From NCBI GenBank assembly GCA_902478645.1, contig CABSLV010000043.1, positions 1 through 13,939 on the forward strand: a DNA stretch of 13,939 bases. The letters are read 5' to 3'. Shown in pieces: positions 1 through 5,851 of the stretch. How positions within the stretch are numbered: the first letter of the stretch is position 1; each line of letters opens with the position of its first letter. The notes under the pieces were generated by a model. That model was not told the DNA's origin and did not search any database. It saw nothing but the letters and a program-made list of their open reading frames with translations. Source of the stretch: an uncultured Flavobacteriales bacterium (GTDB lineage: Bacteria > Bacteroidota > Bacteroidia > Flavobacteriales > UBA1820). The translations under genes and the position numbers were made by a program.

Positions 1-193
1 ATTCCGCCTCCAAAAAACCCCGGCGGCGTTTGCGCTTATGTGCATCACCGGATTTTTTCTTGAAGAACCTCACGGTCTTGGCATCGATCTTCTCCATCTG
101 CAAATCCAGGGAACATTCCAAAGCCTTGAACTCCTCCAATACCTCCATCGCTCGCTTGTGTTCCTGACGGAACTCCTCTTCCGTGATGCACAT
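1..193 (-). CDS. small hypothetical protein, 3' end cut by window edge
   Basis: An open frame starts at ATG 193-191 and runs off the left edge with no stop, giving at least 64 residues. The visible protein begins MCITEEEFRQEHKRAMEVLE. It is charged and predicted helical, with an acidic first half and a very basic stretch (FFKKKSGDAHKRKRRRG) near the cut end. I do not recognise a family. It lies 25 bases downstream of the 85-residue gene on the same strand, so the two probably share a transcript driven by the promoter near 558-587. The upstream sequence is A-rich (AAAAAGCAAATT) rather than a clear Shine-Dalgarno, as is common in Bacteroidetes. The basic tract could bind nucleic acid, but that is a guess. 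Confidence 0.5.
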   Translation of the reverse strand, partial: MCITEEEFRQEHKRAMEVLEEFKALECSLDLQMEKIDAKTVRFFKKKSGDAHKRKRRRGFLEAE

Positions 194-218
194 AATTTGC
201 TTTTTGATAAGTTTTTAA

Positions 219-476
219 TTACAATTTAACGCCGGCTCCCTCCCGCAAGGCCCGAGCCCTTTTCAAACGGTCCACCCGCGCCTGCAACACCTCACGCACC
301 GTATCCTGGAAATAACCGTAAGCCTGCCGGATCGTCGACACCTCATCGTCTGCCAAGCCAAGACGTTTGCGCAAGATGTAATCCGAGGGAAAATCGATGT
401 ACTTGACCATCAACTCCTCGCAGAGAGGATGCTCGAGTTTTAAGACTAAAAGATTTTCCTTACTTTTTACTGACAT
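219..476 (-). CDS. hypothetical protein, 85 aa
   Basis: This is a complete frame of 85 residues starting MSVKSKENLLVLKLEHPLCE and ending in TAA at 221-219. The C-terminal half (about residues 44-78) is predicted helical, rich in Arg, Glu and Ala, and strongly basic (RVDRLKRARALREG). No signal peptide or membrane segment is seen. I do not recognise the family. It is first in a leftward unit with the truncated gene at 1-193. It diverges from the XRE regulator at 747, and the AT-rich spacer between them carries a TATATTTG box for this direction. That position suggests control by the regulator, as in phage or mobile-element early operons, but no diagnostic mobile-element gene is visible. Confidence 0.6.
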   Translation of the reverse strand: MSVKSKENLLVLKLEHPLCEELMVKYIDFPSDYILRKRLGLADDEVSTIRQAYGYFQDTVREVLQARVDRLKRARALREGAGVKL

Positions 477-497
477 AATTGAGAACTTTGAAAGTTA

Positions 498-612
498 TTG
501 ATTACATTTGTAAAAACAAATAATAAGAATACGCCCTGTCGTGTCTTATTTTGATTACAAATATAGTGTTTTTTGCAAACCCACAAAACATTATCATAAA
601 AATAATTACAAA
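498..612. repeat. three regularly spaced ATTACA(A/T)(A/T) repeats, possible operators
   Basis: ATTACATT at 501-508, ATTACAAA at 554-561 and ATTACAAA at 605-612 lie on the same strand, with start-to-start spacings of 53 and 51 bases. That is close to five helical turns each. The first two share a longer core, TTGATTACA, at 498-506 and 551-559. They sit in the divergent spacer between the HTH gene and the leftward small genes, and the middle copy overlaps the leftward -7 box. Binding by the neighbouring regulator is inferred from position. Chance is a real alternative in such AT-rich DNA. Confidence 0.35.
558..587 (-). promoter_or_regulatory. putative Bacteroidetes promoter for the leftward small genes
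   Basis: On the minus strand, TATATTTG (565-558) matches the Bacteroidetes -7 consensus TAnnTTTG. A TTTG (587-584) lies 18 bases upstream, in the range expected for the -33 element. This would give a leader of about 75 bases before the ATG at 476. The box overlaps one of the ATTACA repeats, so a protein bound there could block it. Confidence 0.5.
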
Positions 613-699
613 CAAACCACAACAATCAAAATATCAATAACATAAAAATACAAAAATCCAAAAACACATAGTCAAAAAAGAAAGGCAAAAACTTTCCCG

Positions 700-727
700 T
701 TGACATTTTTTTACCTAATTTTACTAT
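700..727 (+). promoter_or_regulatory. putative promoter for the XRE regulator gene
   Basis: TTGACA (700-705) and TACTAT (722-727) are separated by 16 bases, resembling a classic -35/-10 pair. TACTATCTG (722-730) also loosely matches the Bacteroidetes -7 element. Transcription would begin near 734, leaving only about a dozen bases before the ATG at 747. The presence of a full TTGACA contrasts with the TAnnTTTG-type boxes elsewhere in the window. Confidence 0.45.
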
Positions 728-746
728 CTGAAAAAAGCATGAAACT

Positions 747-1022
747 ATGCCAAAATTAAAGGACCCGGAGATACAAAGGGAAGTGACTTCCAGAGTCATC
801 AATGCCATCGAACGCCTGATCGAGCTGGGACTGGTGAAAAACCAGAAAGAATTTTGCAAGCTTTCAGGCTACAAGGAAGCCAACCTCTCCAAAATCATGA
901 ACGGCGAACGGTTTGCTCCGCTGATGCTCGTTCACTTCCTGAGTTTCAGTTTCAACATTTCCCCCACCTGGATTCTGCTGGGGAAAGGCCCTGTCTTCAA
1001 TCTGTACAACAAAAAAGAGTGA
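747..1022 (+). CDS. XRE/Cro-CI-type helix-turn-helix transcriptional regulator
   Basis: This is a 91-residue protein, MPKLKDPEIQREVTSRVINA onward. Residues about 32-56 (NQKEFCKLSGYKEANLSKIM) form a Cro/CI-type helix-turn-helix. The C-terminal motif (FNISPTWILLGKGPVFN) is the usual tail of small Bacteroidetes XRE regulators, often annotated as phage-repressor-like. No peptidase or ligand domain follows, so it is a minimal DNA-binding protein. It is transcribed divergently from two unknown small genes and probably autoregulates and controls them. The start at 747 has weak upstream pairing (GAAAAAAG). An out-of-frame ATG at 739 opens a six-codon frame that overlaps this start. The stop codon lies within the terminator stem. 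The family call is firm; the regulatory role is inferred. Confidence 0.8.
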   Translation: MPKLKDPEIQREVTSRVINAIERLIELGLVKNQKEFCKLSGYKEANLSKIMNGERFAPLMLVHFLSFSFNISPTWILLGKGPVFNLYNKKE

Positions 1023-1043
1023 TCCGGCTTCGGATCACACTTT
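1011..1043. terminator. bidirectional intrinsic terminator between the XRE gene and dnaJ
   Basis: A perfect 8-bp stem, GTGATCCG (1019-1026) with CGGATCAC (1031-1038), encloses a 4-base loop. On the minus strand it is followed by TC and six T (1016-1011), a strong end for dnaJ. On the plus strand ACTTTCTCTTGTTTTC follows, a weaker T-rich tail for the HTH gene. The stem includes the HTH gene's TGA stop. Confidence 0.75.
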
Positions 1044-1088
1044 CTCTTGTTTTCTCCCGGTGCGATCTTCCCCGCACAACAAGACCGC

Positions 1089-2234
1089 TCAACGGAACAT
1101 CTCACGCAAACGATCCCGGAAAGATTTCCGGTCTGTACCGGTAGGCTGCGGAGCAAACTGCGCCTGGGTAGCCGCCTGCTGGAAAAACCGCTCCTGCTCC
1201 TTGGTAAGGTTCTGCGGAGTCCACACATTGACATACACCAGCATATCGCCCCGTCCTCCCTGCTGAAGATCGGGCAAACCTTTCCCTTTCAAACGCAGGA
1301 TCTTTCCACCCTGCGTCCCTTTTTCCAACGAGATGCGCACCTTCCCGCCCTCGACCGTCGGGATCTCTTTCTTGCCTCCCAGCACCGCCTCTGGATAACT
1401 GATGTACAACTCGTAGAGCAGATTGTTCCCGTCGCGGACATAAGTATCATCGGGCATTTCCTCGATAAGCACCAACAGATCACCTGCCGGGCCTCCCATC
1501 GGGCCGGCATTTCCCTTGCCAGCCACCCGCAACTGCGTGCCGTCCGACACACCGGCCGGGATCTTCACCGACAAGGTCTCGCTCTGGGACACCAACCCTT
1601 GCGCGTCGGCCCCTGCTCCGCATTTATCGACCACCTTACCCGTACCGCCACACGTACGGCACTCGGTTACCGACTGCATCGCCCCGAACGGAGTATTCTG
1701 CACATGTACCGTCTGTCCGGTACCGCCACATGCCGTACAGGTCTTGTATGTCGTATCCTTCGAGGCGACTTTCCGGTCGATCCGGATGGTCTTTTCCACC
1801 CCTTGGGCTATCTCGGAAAGCGTTACGCGCACCCGGATACGCAGGTCGCTGCCCCGCACCATCACGACTCCGCCTCTGGAACGCCGCGAACGGCCGCGTC
1901 CACCAAAGCCCATATCACCGAATATATCGCCGAACTGGCTGAATATATCGTTGATATCCATCTGTTGGTAATTGAACCCTCCGAACCCGCCGGCACCGCC
2001 AGCTGCTCCGGCTCCCATTCCAGCATGGCCGAACTGGTCGTACCGGGCACGTTTGTCCGGATTGGACAATACATCGTAGGCTTCGGCGGCTTCCTTGAAT
2101 TTTTCCTCCGCCTGTTTGTCGCCAGGATTCTTATCGGGATGGTACTTCAGAGCCAGCTTACGGTACGCCTTCTTCAAGTCGTCCGCACTGGCGTCCTTCG
2201 ACACACCCAACACTTCATAATAGTCTCTTTTCAT
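1089..2234 (-). CDS. dnaJ: chaperone protein DnaJ, zinc centre I missing
   Basis: This Hsp40 co-chaperone stimulates DnaK ATPase activity and delivers unfolded clients in the cytoplasm. It has 381 residues. The J-domain is at 1-70 with the catalytic HPD at 32-34, and a Gly/Phe-rich linker at about 68-112. A shortened zinc-finger region follows at about 160-213, then the C-terminal substrate-binding domains to the end. Canonical DnaJ has four CxxCxGxG motifs. Here only two are intact (C166/C169 and C192/C195), aligning with motifs 2 and 3. The segment that should carry motif 1 is absent, and the motif 4 position reads KCGAGADAQG with one Cys (C205). Zinc centre II is therefore kept and centre I lost. 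A strong GGAGGAGGT-type site lies about 12 bases upstream of the start. The gene follows grpE by 40 bases, and the two form a stress-chaperone operon. Confidence 0.96.
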   Translation of the reverse strand: MKRDYYEVLGVSKDASADDLKKAYRKLALKYHPDKNPGDKQAEEKFKEAAEAYDVLSNPDKRARYDQFGHAGMGAGAAGGAGGFGGFNYQQMDINDIFSQFGDIFGDMGFGGRGRSRRSRGGVVMVRGSDLRIRVRVTLSEIAQGVEKTIRIDRKVASKDTTYKTCTACGGTGQTVHVQNTPFGAMQSVTECRTCGGTGKVVDKCGAGADAQGLVSQSETLSVKIPAGVSDGTQLRVAGKGNAGPMGGPAGDLLVLIEEMPDDTYVRDGNNLLYELYISYPEAVLGGKKEIPTVEGGKVRISLEKGTQGGKILRLKGKGLPDLQQGGRGDMLVYVNVWTPQNLTKEQERFFQQAATQAQFAPQPTGTDRKSFRDRLREMFR

Positions 2235-2274
2235 AGATCTTCTGTAACCTCCTCCTCGCTTCTTTTACACGTCA

Positions 2275-2865
2275 TCATTCACCTACCACGACCTTGGCAT
2301 AGCGGATCACCCGGTCGCCGATCTTGTAACCCTTTTGGGTAATGTCCACGATCTTCCCCTTGAGCGATTCCTGCGGGGCCGGGATGCGGGCAATGGCATC
2401 GTGGTAGTCCACATTCAATTCATCACCGGGGTGCACCTCGACAACCGTCAAGCCTTTCTGCCGCAGCACTTCCATCATCTTGTTGTATATCAACCGGAAA
2501 CCTTCCGACTCGGCCGAACCGGGACGTTCCTTCTCCTCGGCCGCCAAGCCGCGTTCAAAGTCGTCCAACACCGGCAGAAGGGCCGAAAGGACATCCGACG
2601 AGGCATACTTGATCCATTCGGTTTTCTCGCGTGCCGAACGCTTCTTGTAGTTGTCAAATTCGGCATACAGACGCAGGAAAGCGTCCTTCTGTTTGGCCAA
2701 TTCCTGTTGCAGGTCCGGTTCTTCGGCCTGCTTGTCAGCGGGGGTCTCCCCTGCCTGCTGCGCATCGGTCTCTACCTGCCCCTGAGCCGCCTGAGGCTCC
2801 TGTTGAGGCACTTCCTCTTCTTTTTTATCGTGATGTTTCATGGCTTTTTCTTTTGAATATTTCAT
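2275..2865 (-). CDS. grpE: nucleotide exchange factor GrpE
   Basis: GrpE releases ADP from DnaK and partners with the DnaJ encoded just downstream. It has 196 residues. The first 50 are an acidic, Gln-rich disordered tail. A long helix follows (about 50-115) containing LYAEFDNYKKR and LLPVLDDFERGL, the dimerising coiled coil. The C-terminal beta domain has the family signature HPGDELNVDYHDAI, then GKIVDITQKGYKIGDRVIRYAKVVV. Length and layout are normal for the family. The start at 2865 is preceded by AGGGA at reasonable spacing. An in-frame Met at residue 9 (2841) is a possible alternative. The upstream hairpin at 2922-2944 isolates it from the exported-protein gene, so grpE-dnaJ likely has its own promoter in 2866-2921, though I see no convincing TAnnTTTG box there. 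Confidence 0.95.
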   Translation of the reverse strand: MKYSKEKAMKHHDKKEEEVPQQEPQAAQGQVETDAQQAGETPADKQAEEPDLQQELAKQKDAFLRLYAEFDNYKKRSAREKTEWIKYASSDVLSALLPVLDDFERGLAAEEKERPGSAESEGFRLIYNKMMEVLRQKGLTVVEVHPGDELNVDYHDAIARIPAPQESLKGKIVDITQKGYKIGDRVIRYAKVVVGE

Positions 2866-2921
2866 ACACTTTGTCCCTGCAAAAACCTTGCCAAGAGAGG
2901 GGAAAAGAAGAAATTGTCATG

Positions 2922-2944
2922 AAAAAAGGGTGTTTTCCACCCCC
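2922..2944 (-). terminator. intrinsic terminator after the exported-protein gene
   Basis: On the minus strand GGGTG (2942-2938), loop GAAAA and CACCC (2932-2928) form a short GC stem followed directly by six T (2927-2922). It lies about 45 bases past the stop of the exported-protein gene and about 60 bases before grpE, so it probably ends the upstream transcript. The stem is only 5 bp, so readthrough is possible. Confidence 0.5.
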
Positions 2945-2989
2945 GTCTGACGTTTTGACCGAAAGAAAAAAGAAACGCACTTACCTCCT

Positions 2990-3667
2990 TCACCGCCGAT
3001 CGACATCCCGGATCATCGCATCGAACAACGCCTGATAACGGGCGGCCTTTTGCGGCAACGTTCCATCCCGAGGAGGAAGCCCCGGCGCGGTCCCGGTCGA
3101 GGAAAGGGTCAGCCCCGAAGACAGACGGACAAAATAGACCCACACGTACTCTCCGCCTTGCATTCCCGAGCGGAAAGACACGATCCGTACCGCCTCCTTC
3201 CCCGCCCGGGTGCGAAAATACTCCGAACCCAGGTACTGCCCGCCGTACCCTTCGGCGATGCCCCGATGAGCCTTTTCGTCGTAGAAAGTATCAGCAGTCT
3301 GGGCCTTTTGCACAGGTCCCTGAAGTCGGATGACAAAGAAGTTGATCAAGCCCTCCCCGTCCGAAAGCGAAGCCTTCCCCAGCGTCCATCCCGACGGATA
3401 TATCGTCCGATACCCACTGCGCACGATCCCGGGTTGCTCCAGGCTGGCCATCTGAGGGATCACGTACTCCTGCACCTCCCCGCGCGCCATCCGCACCAGC
3501 GCCGTATCCACCCGCAGGGCCTGCCCGGAGAGCGGAACGGAGAAACACAGGGCGCACAAAAGAGCGGACAAAACCCCTGCAAGGGTTTTCCTCGGTACTT
3601 CGCCCCCCTTTGCCGTTCTCCTTTCGAAAGACCTCTTCGCTTTTGTTTCTCCCGACCGATCCGTCAT
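2990..3667 (-). CDS. exported protein of unknown function
   Basis: The frame is open up to an ATG at 3775, but the first 36 codons read through a purine-rich tract and give an implausible Lys/Arg/Gly/Glu string. I prefer the ATG at 3667, preceded by AAAAAGGGAGAG, giving 225 residues. An unusually long basic N-region is followed by a hydrophobic segment (TLAGVLSALLCALCFSVPLSG) and a likely signal peptidase I site after SGQA, so the mature protein is probably periplasmic. There is no lipobox Cys at that site. The mature part is about 175 residues, mixed alpha/beta, with no recognised catalytic motif. Its middle (SGYRTIYPSGWTLGKASLSD) and the closing helix loosely recall PsbP/DcrB-like small exported proteins, but I would not assign it. 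It lies downstream of murA and upstream of a terminator. Confidence 0.7.
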   Translation of the reverse strand: MTDRSGETKAKRSFERRTAKGGEVPRKTLAGVLSALLCALCFSVPLSGQALRVDTALVRMARGEVQEYVIPQMASLEQPGIVRSGYRTIYPSGWTLGKASLSDGEGLINFFVIRLQGPVQKAQTADTFYDEKAHRGIAEGYGGQYLGSEYFRTRAGKEAVRIVSFRSGMQGGEYVWVYFVRLSSGLTLSSTGTAPGLPPRDGTLPQKAARYQALFDAMIRDVDRR

Positions 3668-3785
3668 CTCTCCCTTTTTCCCTTTTCGTCCCCTGGAGTC
3701 CTTTTCCTTTCGCCCCTTACCTTTCTTCACCGCACTTGCCTTTTCGCCCCTTTCGCCCCTTTTCCTCTCCCCCACATTCTCACTC
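3668..3785 (-). other. purine-rich leader between murA and the exported-protein gene
   Basis: The minus strand is about 87% purine over this stretch, with repeated GGGGCGAAA units (plus strand 3747-3768). If translated from the ATG at 3775 it would encode Lys, Arg, Gly and Glu only. It has no recognisable hairpin or coding signature, and I read it as an untranslated leader. A similar tract precedes uvrD. Confidence 0.5.
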
Positions 3786-3805
3786 TCCGAGGGGCGAGGG
3801 GGATA

Positions 3806-5113
3806 TTACTCCTCGCGCTCGATTTGCGCCCCGAGCTGACGCAGGCGCTGTTCGATCCGCTCGTAGCCCCGGTCTATCTGCTCGACGTTGTGGATGACGC
3901 TTTCGCCCCGCGCCGACAAGGCGGCGATCAGCAGGGCGTTCCCGGCGCGGATATCCGGGGAAACCATCACCGCCCCGCGCAACGAGTGATATTTTTCCAG
4001 CCCGATCACCGTAGCCCGGTGCGGGTCGCAAAGGATGATCTTGGCGCCCATGTCGATGAGTTTGTCCACAAAGAAAAGGCGGCTCTCGAACATCTTCTGG
4101 TGGATCAGCACGCTGCCCCGCGCCTGCGTAGCCAACACCAGCACGATGCTCAGCAGGTCGGGGGTAAATCCCGGCCAGGGGGCGTCCGAAACCGTAAGGA
4201 TCGAACCGTCGATAAAGTTTTTCGGTTCGTAGATGTCCTGCGGCGGGATGCGCATATCCTCGCCCAGGCGTTCGATGCGGATCCCCATTCGCTCGAATAC
4301 CCGCGGGATCTGTCCCAGGTTGTCCCAATCGACCGAACGGATCGTTACATCGGAATGCGTCATGGCAGCCAGCCCCATCCACGATCCCACGTCGAGCATG
4401 TCGGCCAGGATGCGGTGGCGGCATCCATGCAGGCGTTCCACCCCGCGGATGGTCAGCAGGTTGGACCCGATGCCGGATATATCGGCTCCCATCGAGACCA
4501 ACATCCGGCACAACTGCTGCACGTACGGTTCGCACGCGGCGTTGTAGATCGTGGTCGTGCCTTCCGCCAGAACGGAAGCCATCACGATGTTGGCCGTTCC
4601 GGTAACCGAAGCCTCGTCCAGAAGCATGTAAGTGCCTTTCAAACGGGAGGCTTCGATGGAATAAAACTTGGTATCGGGGTCGTAGTCGAACTTCGCTCCC
4701 AGGGCGATGAATCCGTCGAAATGCGTATCCACTCTCCGGCGGCCTATCTTGTCCCCGCCCGGTTTGGGAATATACCCCCGGCCGAAACGCGCCAGGAGCG
4801 GCCCGAGGATCATGATCGACCCGCGCAAACGCCGGGCCAACTGCTTGCCCTCCTCGGTATGGATGTAGTCCACATCCACCTGGTCGGCCTGAAAGACGAA
4901 GGTCCCGGGAGCTTTCTTGGTGACCTTCACCCCGAGGTCGGAAAGCATCTCGATGAGGATATTGACGTCCTGTATGTCCGGCACGTTGCTTATCTCGACC
5001 GGGTCGGGGGTCAGCAGCACGGCGCTGATCACCTGCAACGCTTCATTTTTTGCTCCCTGGGGGATGACCTCTCCCGTCATCTCGATCCCACCCTGTATCC
5101 TGAACGAACCCAT
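3806..5113 (-). CDS. murA: UDP-N-acetylglucosamine 1-carboxyvinyltransferase MurA, Cys-to-Asp type
   Basis: MurA catalyses the first committed step of peptidoglycan synthesis in the cytoplasm, moving enolpyruvate from PEP to UDP-GlcNAc. It has 435 residues, a normal length. Conserved features are GAKNEAL with K22/N23, the Arg-rich loop PGGDKIGRRRVDTHF at 118-132, FTPDLLS with D319 (the general base, D305 in E. coli) and DIRAGNAL with R389. The active-site loop residue equal to E. coli Cys115 is Asp121. Such C-to-D enzymes (for example in Mycobacterium tuberculosis and Chlamydia) stay active but are not alkylated by fosfomycin. The gene is 32 bases after the DUF4290 gene, a pairing I recall from other Bacteroidetes. 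No clear Shine-Dalgarno precedes the start, which has an A-rich AAGTAAAACAC. Confidence 0.97.
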   Translation of the reverse strand: MGSFRIQGGIEMTGEVIPQGAKNEALQVISAVLLTPDPVEISNVPDIQDVNILIEMLSDLGVKVTKKAPGTFVFQADQVDVDYIHTEEGKQLARRLRGSIMILGPLLARFGRGYIPKPGGDKIGRRRVDTHFDGFIALGAKFDYDPDTKFYSIEASRLKGTYMLLDEASVTGTANIVMASVLAEGTTTIYNAACEPYVQQLCRMLVSMGADISGIGSNLLTIRGVERLHGCRHRILADMLDVGSWMGLAAMTHSDVTIRSVDWDNLGQIPRVFERMGIRIERLGEDMRIPPQDIYEPKNFIDGSILTVSDAPWPGFTPDLLSIVLVLATQARGSVLIHQKMFESRLFFVDKLIDMGAKIILCDPHRATVIGLEKYHSLRGAVMVSPDIRAGNALLIAALSARGESVIHNVEQIDRGYERIEQRLRQLGAQIEREE

Positions 5114-5145
5114 GTGTTTTACTTGCGCGTGTTATTCGTGGTTAC

Positions 5146-5838
5146 TTATTTGTTGCCGTTTCCCGAGTTTTTACGGGAAGCCTTGCCTTGCTGTTTCTGC
5201 CGCTGCCCGTTCTGGGCAAAGCGTTTTTTCTGCACCGGGATCCCCTGCGGGTTGAGCGTGCCGATTTCCCCGCCGGGCAGGTGCGACTTGAGCACCTCGA
5301 TATCGACCCTACCGCCGGAGAGTTCCTCCAGGTGGGCGAAGATCACCCCGTCCTCCACCGAATCCTTGTTCCAGGCCAGGTACGACTTCTTCATGTGCTT
5401 GGCGATGGCGATCAGCAGCGCTTCCCGGCGGTCGCCCGGCTCCATCGCGCAGGCCACCTCGATCAGGCTGCGGATGTAATGGCCATAATACCGGTACTTG
5501 TCCAACACCGGAGGATAGTCCAGACGGTCGGGCGGCGCGGCAAAGGTCTCGCGCGTGGGGATAGGGAACGGGGAGTCGATGTCCAGGCGGAAATCCGACA
5601 TGATGAACAACTGATCCCACAGCTTGTGCTGGAAGTCCGGCACGTTGCGCAGGTGGGGATTGATCTCGCCCATCACGTCGATGATCCTGCGCGCCGCCCG
5701 GTTGCGCTCGTCGCGGTCCTCGATCGTCACGCAATAGTCCACCATCTGCTGGAGCGTGCGGCCGTACTCGGGGATCTTGAGCTTTTCCCGCTCGGTGTTG
5801 TACGAAAAACCCAGGTGCTCGTGCTCTGTCAAAGCCAT
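5146..5838 (-). CDS. DUF4290 family protein
   Basis: This is a 230-residue protein beginning MALTEHEHLGFSYNTEREKL. It matches the DUF4290 family, which I know from Bacteroidetes and which is functionally uncharacterised. Typical elements are YGRTLQQMVDYC, the conserved DRDERNRAARRIIDVMGEINPH-like helix and FQHKLWDQLFIMSDF. The last 30 or so residues (KKRFAQNGQRQKQQGKASRK) are low-complexity, basic and Gln-rich, probably a disordered tail that may touch nucleic acid. The frame stays open far upstream inside uvrD. I chose the ATG at 5838 because it fits the family N-terminus and lies just 13 bases after the uvrD stop. Tight spacing to uvrD and murA suggests one transcript. The function is unknown. 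Confidence 0.88.
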   Translation of the reverse strand: MALTEHEHLGFSYNTEREKLKIPEYGRTLQQMVDYCVTIEDRDERNRAARRIIDVMGEINPHLRNVPDFQHKLWDQLFIMSDFRLDIDSPFPIPTRETFAAPPDRLDYPPVLDKYRYYGHYIRSLIEVACAMEPGDRREALLIAIAKHMKKSYLAWNKDSVEDGVIFAHLEELSGGRVDIEVLKSHLPGGEIGTLNPQGIPVQKKRFAQNGQRQKQQGKASRKNSGNGNK

Positions 5839-5851
5839 AATCCGTATCGTG

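Noticed and set aside
626..859. 77-codon minus-strand frame across the divergent spacer and the HTH gene start
   Set aside because: It is Phe/Leu-rich because of AT-rich DNA, overlaps promoter elements and the HTH coding region, and has no ribosome site or family match.
1023..1088. Possible left end of a Mu-like prophage
   Set aside because: I found no TG...CA end, terminal repeat pair or target duplication, and the bidirectional terminator explains the spacer. Kept only as a possibility in the findings.
1047..2342. 431-codon plus-strand frame opposite dnaJ
   Set aside because: It is antisense to a clearly conserved dnaJ, has no recognisable domain, and its composition is that of a GC-rich shadow frame.
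3786..3826. Possible murA terminator from the CGAGGGG/CCTCG sequences
   Set aside because: Only about 5 bp can pair across a long loop and no T-tract follows on the minus strand.
3050..5479. 809-codon plus-strand frame opposite the exported protein, murA and DUF4290 genes
   Set aside because: It spans three well-supported genes on the other strand and their intergenic gaps, with no family resemblance; high GC makes long antisense frames common.
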